Assembly (NCBI GenBank): GCA_003480425.1
Contig: QUJA01000021.1
Span: 1 to 43,895, forward strand
Length of the DNA stretch: 43,895 nt
Direction: 5' to 3'
DNA from: Firmicutes bacterium AM31-12AC
GTDB lineage: Bacteria; Bacillota; Clostridia; Lachnospirales; Lachnospiraceae
In this document: one piece after another, positions 1 to 7,466 of the stretch
Numbering within the stretch: the stretch's first letter is position 1
How the letters are laid out: each line of letters starts with the position of its first letter
Notes under the pieces: model-generated
Database searches by the model: none
Told to the model about the DNA's origin: nothing
The model's input: only the letters and a program-made list of their open reading frames with translations
Translations under genes and position numbers: made by a program

Positions 1-68
<68 letters not shown>

Positions 69-241
69 AGTGTTTGTTCTAGTCAAGATTAACTCTAGCT
101 AATCTATCCTTTTACTGTTGTTTTGGTTTGTTATAAACCATTCTTAAAAAATGTTTCTCTTAAAGAAATTTTCAAGGATCTGTTGTCTATTGTTTAGTTA
201 TCAATGTTCTTTGTTTTGTTGTCGTTTGCGACAGCTTATTT

Positions 242-270
242 AGATTATCACATCTTTCGCTGTTTGTCAA
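242..270 (-). promoter_or_regulatory. rRNA operon promoter P2 (proximal)
   Basis: On the minus strand TTGACA (265-270) is followed after 17 bases by TAATCT (242-247), upstream of 16S. A GCTGTCGCAAAC box follows the -10 and is repeated after P1, so the two promoter units look like duplicates. Confidence 0.75.
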
Positions 271-346
271 CAACTTTTTTAATTTTATTTTTTGCTTTAT
301 CGCTTCAAGTTCATTCTCTCGATGTCTTGTTTGCGACAGCTCAGTT

Positions 347-376
347 ATAATAACACATACTTTTCTATGTTGTCAA
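347..376 (-). promoter_or_regulatory. rRNA operon promoter P1 (distal)
   Basis: On the minus strand TTGACA (371-376) is followed by TATTAT (347-352) at 18 bases, or TTATTA at 17. Just downstream is the same GCTGTCGCAAAC box found after P2. Tandem sigma-A promoters are usual for rRNA operons. From about 377 to 611 I see only AT-rich sequence and no gene. Confidence 0.7.
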
Positions 377-611
377 CCATATTTTTACATTTTTTTACAT
401 TAATTTTTACACTGCGTTAAAACTACATTTCTATTGTCAATTCTTACAACAATTGATATAAAAATACACCTTTACTGCCCCTCTCCATTCTAAATAGTCA
501 CAAAGCGTGCGTTAGAACACTTGTTCTGTCATTCAAAATATGTTATCCTCTTTCTATATGATAATTCAAAATTTTTAATTTATACAGATGAACAACTAAA
601 CATCATATAAT

Positions 612-786
612 ATATCAGATGTGAGATGACTCCCACCTCTGTAGGTGCGAATAACAAATCAGTATCAGTGGTGGGAGTCAATCCCCATCTGATATAGCCT
701 CCGGCAGGATCGCAGAGATGCGCAGAAGAAGTATGTCATGCATTGCATGACGCGCATCTCGCAGCAAGAATGCAGAGGCATTCTTG
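612..786 (+). repeat. Modular hairpin repeat, copy R1
   Basis: Three nested or adjacent hairpins. The first has outer stem ATATCAGATG (612-621) with CATCTGATAT (686-695) and inner stem GACTCCCACC (628-637) with GGTGGGAGTC (670-679). Next comes the family core CCTCCGGCAGGATCGCAGAG. The second hairpin pairs GAGATGCGC (715-723) with GCGCATCTC (752-760) and holds an inner GTCATGCA / TGCATGAC hairpin. The third pairs CAAGAATGC (765-773) with GCATTCTTG (778-786). Related copies lie at 37131, 41422, 43199 and 43718. It ends 26 bases before the nuclease start codon. Confidence 0.85.
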
Positions 787-812
787 AAATAACTTATAGG
801 AGAAACTTACAT

Positions 813-1484
813 ATGGATGGCTATAAATTTGAATCTCAATGTGCCACAATTTTAAAGAAGAAACATTTTAAGAAAATCGAAGTAACAAAAAGCTCTTGTG
901 ATCAAGGGATTGACATTATTGCATATAAACATGGGAAAAAATATGGCATACAGTGTAAATATTACACTTACCCCGTTGGTAACAAAGCAATCCAGGAGGC
1001 TTATGCAGGAGCAAATTTTTATGATTGTGACAAAGTAATTGTTATGACCAATATAACATTTACAAAATCTGCAATTGAATTGGCCGAAAAACTGGATGTA
1101 GATTTATGGAGTAATTGTCCTACTAACCGTTTCTATAGCATTCCTTTCCGTTTAATGGAAATTTTTAACCTTGCACTTTTAATTTACGGAATTTTAGCAT
1201 TATTTTCTGCAAAATATTCATCCATTCATTTACCGATTCCGATTGATACGATTACACTCATTTTTCTTCTTTCTGCTTCCATATTCGGCTTATTAGGATG
1301 GAGGTTTGTCTTATGCAATCTGGTTGCTACTATATCCTGCCTTTATCTTGCACTTCGTTTAATAGTATTACCAACGCTAACTTCAGCAGGGTATACATAT
1401 TTGTTTCTTCTTGCTTTTATTCCATCCGGAATATACCTGGTACATGCAATATGGCTTTATCTCAGTCGAAAAGTTTTCGACTGA
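813..1484 (+). CDS. Membrane-anchored Mrr-like restriction endonuclease
   Basis: A 223-residue protein. The N-terminal ~100 residues look like an Mrr/HJC-type nuclease of the PD-(D/E)xK fold: a Glu near the start (residue 7), Asp in DQGID (30-34), then IQCK (46-49) with the QxK signature. The C-terminal half is hydrophobic, with about four predicted membrane segments (roughly 115-133, 143-165, 168-190, 194-215). The start at 813 is chosen because AGGAG (798-802) lies 10 bases upstream; an earlier in-frame ATG at 738 would lie inside the upstream hairpin repeat. Mrr-family enzymes usually cut modified or foreign DNA; the target here is unknown. The gene stands alone, with no methyltransferase beside it. 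Its last codons and stop lie inside a perfect 31-base palindrome, and a second repeat sits just upstream. Confidence 0.8.
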   Translation: MDGYKFESQCATILKKKHFKKIEVTKSSCDQGIDIIAYKHGKKYGIQCKYYTYPVGNKAIQEAYAGANFYDCDKVIVMTNITFTKSAIELAEKLDVDLWSNCPTNRFYSIPFRLMEIFNLALLIYGILALFSAKYSSIHLPIPIDTITLIFLLSASIFGLLGWRFVLCNLVATISCLYLALRLIVLPTLTSAGYTYLFLLAFIPSGIYLVHAIWLYLSRKVFD

Positions 1485-1488
1485 GATA
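1458..1488. repeat. Perfect 31-base palindrome (minimal hairpin repeat)
   Basis: TATCTCAGTCGAAAA, one central G, then its exact complement. The arm is the same outer stem used by repeat copies at 43199 and 43718. The nuclease stop codon (1482-1484) lies in the right arm, so the element supplies the protein's C-terminus. It may also act as a terminator, but there is no clear T-run. Confidence 0.8.
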
Positions 1489-1549
1489 CCTTTCTCTTCT
1501 TTTCCAATTCAACTTCTTCGGCACATTTAATATCTTTATTTCAATTTTA

Positions 1550-2116
1550 TTATTCAAACCAGATATCTGAATCTGTGGATGAAACACTTATCACTCCCGC
1601 TTTAAGAAGCGCCATCACGTCTTCTTTTTCCCGGATCATCCCACCGGCAATTACCGGCACTGACAATATGGGACAAATATTTTCTATCACTTTCGGCATC
1701 ATTCCAGGCAGCACTTCTACAACATCCGGTTTTGCTGCATTTACCTGAGTTTTTAGATTTTCACACGCCATAGAATCTATCAGAAATACTCTCAGCACTG
1801 TAAGCAATCCTAATTCCCTTGCTCTATGTATAATTGTTGGTTTTGTAGAAATAACACCATCTGCCTCTGTATATTTTCGGATAAAATCTGCCGCAATGTT
1901 TTTAGAAGCCAAACCATGTATCAAATCCAAATGTACCACAGCCAGTTTTCCTGCTTTCTTCACTTTGGAAACAATTTCAGAAATTGTACATATATCTCCA
2001 TACAAAATAAATACAACCTGGCTTTCACTTTTGAGGCAGGCATCTACACCTTCGTCATCCTTCACTGCAGTGATCACCGGCGATGCTTCTAACGCATTTA
2101 AAAATTTATAATCCAT
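1550..2116 (-). CDS. glpP: Glycerol-3-phosphate responsive antiterminator GlpP
   Basis: A 188-residue protein matching the GlpP family over its whole length: the HLDLIHGL segment, the STKPTII segment and the C-terminal PVIAGGMI phosphate-binding-like loop of a TIM-type fold. In Bacillus subtilis GlpP binds glycerol-3-phosphate and prevents termination in leaders of glp transcripts. A GAGGAG ribosome binding site sits about 10 bases before the ATG. It is the last gene of a four-gene minus-strand group with the dehydrogenase and oxidoreductase genes, so it probably controls its own operon through the leader hairpin near 5353-5377. An 86-base gap separates it from the preceding gene. Confidence 0.92.
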   Translation of the reverse strand: MDYKFLNALEASPVITAVKDDEGVDACLKSESQVVFILYGDICTISEIVSKVKKAGKLAVVHLDLIHGLASKNIAADFIRKYTEADGVISTKPTIIHRARELGLLTVLRVFLIDSMACENLKTQVNAAKPDVVEVLPGMMPKVIENICPILSVPVIAGGMIREKEDVMALLKAGVISVSSTDSDIWFE

Positions 2117-2202
2117 ATATTACTCCTCATTTGACTTTGAATCATACCTGTTCAATAGAATTATCTTTTATTATACGTTACCAGCTTTGTATTCGTCTAG
2201 GT

Positions 2203-2574
2203 TTATGCTTCTTTATATTCCACATTTCCGGCAGCAACGATATTGACTCCTGTATCTGCTACATTTTCCAAAATAATATCTCCTATATGAACCGGAGCTT
2301 TCATTGTCACTCCACGAAGTGCAGCAATGCACTCAAAAATTTTATCCTTCGGTATATCTCGTTCTGTTTTCACATTGATCATCGGTACTTTTCCTCCGTC
2401 AACCCGGACTGTAGTAGTTACAATACGAGTTGGATTCGTTACCTCTTTCCTTGCATAGGACTCTCCGCGCGGACATGTATTTCCCGTGACAGACAAAACT
2501 TTCCCATCTTCCATTTCTACAACAATCGAACATCCCATTGGGCATCCGATACAAATTAACTCTTTTCTTTTCAT
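2203..2574 (-). CDS. DUF1667 domain protein of the glp operon
   Basis: A 123-residue protein of the DUF1667 family. It starts with a cysteine cluster (CIGCPMGC at residues 8-15, then a further Cys in NTCPRG), which suggests a metal or iron-sulfur site, although the cofactor cannot be shown from sequence. Such proteins commonly sit beside a GlpA-like dehydrogenase and a second FAD oxidoreductase in Clostridia, as here. The start codon lies 3 bases after the stop of the preceding oxidoreductase gene, indicating translational coupling. The inferred role is an accessory electron-transfer subunit of an anaerobic glycerol-3-phosphate dehydrogenase complex. Confidence 0.85.
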   Translation of the reverse strand: MKRKELICIGCPMGCSIVVEMEDGKVLSVTGNTCPRGESYARKEVTNPTRIVTTTVRVDGGKVPMINVKTERDIPKDKIFECIAALRGVTMKAPVHIGDIILENVADTGVNIVAAGNVEYKEA

Positions 2575-2577
2575 TTC

Positions 2578-3842
2578 TTATGCCTCCTCAATCCGAATGG
2601 TGATTTTCTTTGTTTCTGGATATTCTTCCAGTTTCTTTTTCTTTAATATCACCTGTTCCATTTCTCCGGGTGCCATTACCTGGCGTTTTTTCTTCATTAT
2701 GAGTTGTTCGTCGAAATATACCGCAATCACTTTATTTTTAAACACATCTCCAACACGAAATCGAACTGTCAAATTTTCTTCCATTTCAGAAGGTCTTACA
2801 AAAGATGGGACTGTATAGCGTACTCCACCTTCTGGATTGATTGGAAGCATCAGCGCCTGCACATCCTTTTCTCCTGTTTTTATATAAGCGGCCGCATTTT
2901 TCCCTGCTACCGAAGCTTCCTGCGATACGAAATCTACCAAATCATGCACATGCAATACATTTCCACAAGCAAATATACCATCCACACTGGTTTCCAGTGA
3001 ATCATTTACAATAGGGCCTGAAGTAATCTGCGAAAGCTCAACACCTGCACTTTTTGATAGTTCATTTTCTGGCAAAAGTCCGCAAGAAAGAAGCAATGTA
3101 TCACAAGTATATCTTTCTTCTGTTCCCTGAATTGGTTTGCGGTCCGGTCCTACTTGCGCAATTGTAACAGCTTCCACACGATTTTTTCCTTCGATATCAA
3201 TAACTGTGTGACTTAACTTCAATGGAATATCAAAATCATCAAGACACTGTACAATATTTCTCTTCAATCCGCCGGAATAAGGCATCAGCTCTGCAACCAC
3301 CTTGACCTTCGCACCTTCCAGCGTCATTCGTCTTGCCATAATCAGCCCAATGTCACCCGATCCTAAAATGACCACTTCTTTTCCCGGCATAAGCCTTCCA
3401 TATTCACAAGATGCTGAGCAGTTCCCGCAGAATAAATTCCGGCCGGACGATATCCGGGAATATTCAATGCTCCTCTGGAACGCTCACGACATCCCATTGC
3501 CAGGATAATTGCCTTTGCCTGCAAAAGCAAAATTCCGTCCTCTCGATTTGTAGCTGTTACTACTTTTTCCTTTGAAATATCCATGACCATTGTATTTAAT
3601 TTATATTCAATGCCACGCCCTTCTACCTGTTCAATAAAACGAGCTGCATATTCCGGCCCTGTCAATTCTTCCTTAAATGTATGCAATCCAAACCCATTAT
3701 GAATACACTGCTGTAAAATACCGCCGAGACTCTTATCTCTTTCTAAAATCAATATACTATCTATTCCATTATCTTTTGCTGCAACTGCTGCCGCAAGACC
3801 TGCCGGACCTCCGCCGATTATGATTAAATCATATGCTTTCAT
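2578..3842 (-). CDS. NAD(P)/FAD-dependent oxidoreductase of the glp operon (frameshifted here)
   Basis: A flavoprotein of about 420 residues read in two frames. The first ~157 residues carry an FAD-binding GGGPAGL motif near the N-terminus; the second part carries a nucleotide-binding GSGDIGLIMARR motif and the C-terminal domain. The frames meet near 3391, where NMEG should be followed by a residue and MPGKEVV; one base is missing. This is the usual partner of the GlpA-like dehydrogenase and DUF1667 protein in Clostridia, passing electrons from glycerol-3-phosphate oxidation. The start at 3842 follows GGAGG and comes one base after the upstream stop. Because similar one-base gaps occur in many genes of this contig, a sequence error is more likely than true loss. 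Confidence 0.85.
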
Positions 3843-3843
3843 C

Positions 3844-5303
3844 CTATTCATCCTCCAGTTCTTTATTTTCACCTACGATAAATTCCGATCCAACACCATT
3901 CTTTCCAATCTTATCAACTGACATCGGAACTTCTTTTTTCAGAATCTCCATACCTTCGGAGAACAGAATCCAGATTGACAGCGTCCCATACCGGCTCTTG
4001 TCCGACGTTTCACTCCATCCAAAGAACGTGCACCTAGTGGACGGTGAATTGCATCCAGAATTTCTCCTTCTGTGATCATCTCACATCGGCAAATAATATT
4101 TCCATAAGCTGGATTTTCTTTAATTAACTGATTTCTTTCTTCCAAAGAAAGTGTATCCAGATCTAATATTCCATGTCTAATTGGATTAAAATCAAGCTTT
4201 TCTTCTGCATTCAAAATATCTCTTACAAGCTCTGCAACTGCAACACCGATTGCCGGTGCCGAAGAAAGTCCTGGCGATTCAATACCTGCTGCATTGATTA
4301 GTCCTTGTACATCCGATGCTTCACCAATAATAAAATCATCGCCATCTTCGTGTGCACGAAGCCCCGCAAAAGACGTAATCACTTGACGAAATGGAACATC
4401 CTTAACACTGCGAGAAGAAACTTTTGCAATCTGATTCAATCCATCCATCGTAGTATTTACAGCCTCTTTATCTTCGATATTTACTGCTGTAGGACCCACA
4501 AGTAAATTGCCGTGAACTGTCGGTGTAACAAGTACCCCTTTTCCCATCTTCGATGGAAGCTGGAAAATCGTACTCTTCACATAATCTCCGACTGTCTTAT
4601 CCAAAAGCATGTACTCACCTTTACGTGCAGTGATATGAAGTTTTCTGTCTGAAAGCTGATTATTGATTTCATCTGCATAAACTCCGGCAGCATTGACAAC
4701 AATCCTTGTCTCAATCATCTCATCATTACCATTATCAACATGATGAACCTGAATTGTAAATCCTGCCTCTGTCTTTTCCAGCTTTTCTACTTTTGTATTC
4801 AAAAAGAATTGAACACCATTCTCATATGCATTTTCTGCATATCCCATTGTCATATGAAATGGACAGACAATGCCTCCTGTCGGAGCCCACAATGCACATG
4901 TTACATCATCTACCATATTTGGCTCTTTTTTCAGCAATTCTTCTCTATTTAAAATTTGAAGATCCGGAACACCATTTTTCTTTCCTCTTTCCATTAATAT
5001 TTGAAGTCCTTCCGGGTCTTGCTCTTTCGTACACACAACCAACGAACCGTTTCTTTTAAATGGAATATCCAATTCTTCTGCAATTTGATCCATCATGGAA
5101 TTTCCTATTACATTTAGTTTTGCTTTTTCTGTTCCCGGTACTGCATCAAATCCAGCATGAATAATCGCACTGTTTGCTTTGGATGTTTCATTACAGACAT
5201 CCTCTTCCTTTTCAATTACACATGCTTTTAATTTATATCTGGAAATTTCACGTGCAATTGCACTTCCTGTCACTCCCGCACCAATAATAACAACATCAAA
5301 CAT
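3844..5303 (-). CDS. GlpA-type FAD-dependent glycerol-3-phosphate dehydrogenase (frameshifted near 3' end)
   Basis: A flavoprotein of about 485 residues. The N-terminal FAD-binding motif is GAGVTGSAIAREI; the middle matches the DAO/GlpA oxidoreductase fold; the C-terminus carries a BFD-like [2Fe-2S] domain with CRC and GRCQSGFC cysteines. It is expected to oxidise glycerol-3-phosphate to dihydroxyacetone phosphate together with the next two gene products. Near 3951 the frame breaks after CSPKV; adding one base restores MEILKKEVPMSVDKIG and about 38 codons ending at 3844, just before the next gene. The ATG at 5303 is preferred (GGAGA 10 bases upstream); the ATG at 5309 is too close to the ribosome binding site. 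Confidence 0.87.
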
Positions 5304-5340
5304 ATTCATTTCTCTCCTTTTGATTCGCATAATAAACAAA

Positions 5341-5377
5341 AAAGCAAAGCAAATAAAACGACTCTCCGCCGTTTTAT
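5341..5377 (-). terminator. Leader terminator hairpin, probable GlpP target
   Basis: Between promoter and first glp gene the minus strand can form ATAAAACG / CGTTTTAT (5353-5360 with 5370-5377), loop GCGGAGAGT, followed by a broken T-rich stretch. A terminator-like hairpin in the leader of an operon that encodes GlpP is what antitermination control would need. The hairpin is seen; the control is inferred. Confidence 0.55.
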
Positions 5378-5421
5378 CTACCTTGCTCAAATCTCTGGTA
5401 TCAAATATTTATCTATCTCTT

Positions 5422-5449
5422 ATTCTAGCACATTTTTTTCAAGAAGCAA
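5422..5449 (-). promoter_or_regulatory. glp operon promoter
   Basis: On the minus strand TTGCTT (5444-5449), 16 bases, then TAGAAT (5422-5427) with a TGC extended -10 just before it. It lies about 120 bases upstream of the first glp gene, leaving room for the leader hairpin. Confidence 0.6.
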
Positions 5450-5559
5450 GTCTGATTTAATCAGGGCAAACGCCCTCGAAAGACTTCGAAACTTTCATTC
5501 TTTCCACCTTCCCATTCCGTTACAGTTTTGACAAACTACTTTTCAGGCACAACCGCCCC

Positions 5560-5696
5560 GAGGATGTCAAGTCATTGCTACAAAAAATATGCGGCTTTTT
5601 TACCACGAAAATGGCTTAAAACCGCATATTTCTGTATAGAGGACGTTATATAATTGTCACAAAGTAAGTGGGGAGGATGTTACGTCATTGTCACAA
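5560..5696 (-). repeat. Three spaced repeats resembling an IS21-type end (remnant)
   Basis: Three related 23-26-base repeats in one direction: TGTGACAATGACGTAACATC (ending 5695), TGTGACAATTATATAACGTC (5661) and TGTAGCAATGACTTGACATC (5582). Multiple spaced repeats at one end are a feature of IS21-family elements. No istA or istB gene is present, so only an end would remain. Between the second and third repeats an AAATATGCGG / CCGCATATTT hairpin is present. Confidence 0.4.
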
Positions 5697-6126
5697 AATT
5701 CTTTCAGTATCATTCCCATCAATTCCTGTACAATGCTTTCTGATTTAATTCTTATCAGATTATCCCATGCGTCCACTTTGCCTAACAAATTCATTTTTTC
5801 TATCAAAATCAGATAAAAATCTGTATTCCCATAGCATCTATTTTCTGGCTTTGTTAGAATTACACTTACTTTTGCTCTCTGCAGTCTCTTTGTCCATTCC
5901 GCAACCAGAATCCCGAACTGTCACACAGACAACATTTTCTTTCACTTCCGATATAAAACATTAAACTACCTGGGAAAATTGGAACTTCCTCTCCGTTTAC
6001 ATATGCCGCCATCTCATCTCTGATTAACACAATATCTCCAGACGGTTTTCATTTTTCATCTAATGCTGTAATAAACAATTTGCCATACTCCAGTCCTCTG
6101 TATATCTCTCTTTAAAGTATAGAAAA
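5697..6126. other. Gene-free stretch with decayed coding remnants
   Basis: No intact gene is present. On the minus strand, 5875-5940 would encode VTVRDSGCGMDKETAE, which resembles the ATP-lid region of a sensor histidine kinase, but the frame is broken on both sides. Another frame near 5700-5810 encodes a short segment (KVDAWDNLIRIKSESIVQEL) ending at the IS-like repeats. I read this as debris from old genes at the edge of the sugar locus. Confidence 0.35.
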
Positions 6127-7252
6127 TTAGTATTTAAATGTCTCTATTCTAAAACATCCCGGCATATTATATAAGACTGATACGATTTTTTCATCGCCGT
6201 TCTGTCTCTGCTCACATACCCATTTACCAACATGGAAAGTCCCTGCTTCTTTTGTGAGAAAGTCTACTCTCCTATGATCCCCGGGTTTCGTATGGAAACG
6301 GATACTGCACATCATTCCTATGATCAGAAACGTATTTTCATCCAGTTCAAAGACGACTCCTGCGGCTGCCGGTGCACCGTCTGTCCTCGGGAGATACTGT
6401 ATTTCTATATCATAGTTCTTAAACTTCAGATAGCATCCCTGCTCTCCATCTGACTGTTTCAGAAAACACTTCATATGTTCTGTCCCACGGTATTTCAAGT
6501 ACAGCGGTCTGATCTCTTCCAGTAGCCGGTACACCTCGCCCAATGTCTCTTTAGTCCCGCTCAGATTAAAGGAAAGCGGATCCAGTTTCAGAGCGTCTAT
6601 CACTTCTGCCGAAAGATCCGAAGGCTGGTCTGCCCACAGATCTTCCACTCCAAAAGGCGCATAGCATAACGCATGAAAATGCAGGAATGCATAAAGGGCA
6701 TAGGAAGCTGTAACTGCATCTTTCCGCACTTCGGGGATTAAAAGCGGATTATCCGGCCGGCTGTACGTCTTCATAATGTCAGAGACATATGGCACATAGA
6801 TGTCCGGACCGATGGTAAAAAGTGAAGGCGCCGCTGCTTTCCATACCCACAGCATATCCTCTACCGGTCCTCCGGACGGATAGGAACCCGGATACCACGG
6901 AAACTGCTTCAGCCATACGTTCGTAAAGCAGGGAAGCGGACTCTGCGTTCTTCCAGAGACCGAACCAGAGCAGGATCAATTTCTTTTTATATTTGTCCGC
7001 CTGCTTTATAAGCGCATCCACAAGGGTGAAATCAAACTTTCCTTCTTCCGGCTCCAGCGTTTCCCAATACACCGGCACAATCAGCGTATTCAGATTACTC
7101 TGCTCCATCTTCTCCCAGATTTCTATTTCCATCCTTTCCGGATCATACGCAGCGGAATTATGTACCTCGCCTGCAAATGCCTGAAAGGGTTGACCGTCTA
7201 CATATAATGTAGAAATTCCGTTGTCATTTCTTATCTCTGCCATGTGCTTCAT
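6127..7252 (-). pseudogene. GH35-like beta-galactosidase (DUF5597 type), internal deletion
   Basis: The first ~105 residues (start MKHMAEIRND, with IVPVYWETLEPEEGKFDF and LILLWFGLWKN) and the last ~270 residues (from PLPCFTNVWLKQ through APSLFTIGPDIYVP to the end) match GH35-like DUF5597 enzymes, which are normally about 500-560 residues. The part between, expected to hold the catalytic NE motif, is missing: near 6960-6975 the sequence jumps from WKNAES straight into the late segment and also changes frame. The product cannot be a working glycosidase as read. It is the last gene of the sugar operon, 18 bases after a small membrane protein. Deletion by recombination or assembly collapse are both possible. 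Confidence 0.75.
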
Positions 7253-7270
7253 TCCATTATTTTCCTTTCT

Positions 7271-7411
7271 TTAGAAAAGAATCTTAGTACGGGCAAGCCA
7301 AAGGCGTATTCCACTTATAAGCGCAGAAATCCCAACTGCGATCGCAAATGCTCCTGCCACGATATTCATGATTCCTGAACTTTTCACTGTATGATACATT
7401 TTTTCTTCCAT
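7271..7411 (-). CDS. Small single-span membrane protein in the sugar operon
   Basis: A 46-residue open frame beginning MEEKMYHTVKSSGIMNI and ending RTKILF. The middle (IVAGAFAIAVGISALISGIR) is one membrane segment, followed by basic residues that would face the cytoplasm. A weak GGTAGG sequence precedes the ATG. It sits between the reverse-order GH3 gene (55 bases upstream) and the GH35-like gene (18 bases downstream), so it is probably co-transcribed. I recognise no named family. Small hydrophobic proteins like this are easily missed in annotation; its role is unknown. Confidence 0.6.
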   Translation of the reverse strand: MEEKMYHTVKSSGIMNIVAGAFAIAVGISALISGIRLWLARTKILF

Positions 7412-7466
7412 ATACCTACCTGTTTCATCTACATCCTATTATCACATTTACTCGTTACCCTAATCA

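Noticed and set aside
612..786. Attachment site or integron attC site
   Set aside because: The folded, paired structure is suggestive, but there is no integrase in the window and no conserved attC core triplets. Kept only as a hypothesis under the repeat family.
1298..1570. Second reading frame at the end of the nuclease gene
   Set aside because: It overlaps the nuclease out of frame and lacks a ribosome binding site and recognisable protein features.
3363..3872. Programmed frameshifting in the glp oxidoreductase
   Set aside because: No slippery sequence with a downstream structure is evident, and the same kind of one-base gap recurs in many unrelated genes and in a tRNA.
5767..5964. Small plus-strand gene in the debris region
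   Set aside because: No ribosome binding site, no similarity to a known protein, and antisense to a better-matching kinase-like remnant.
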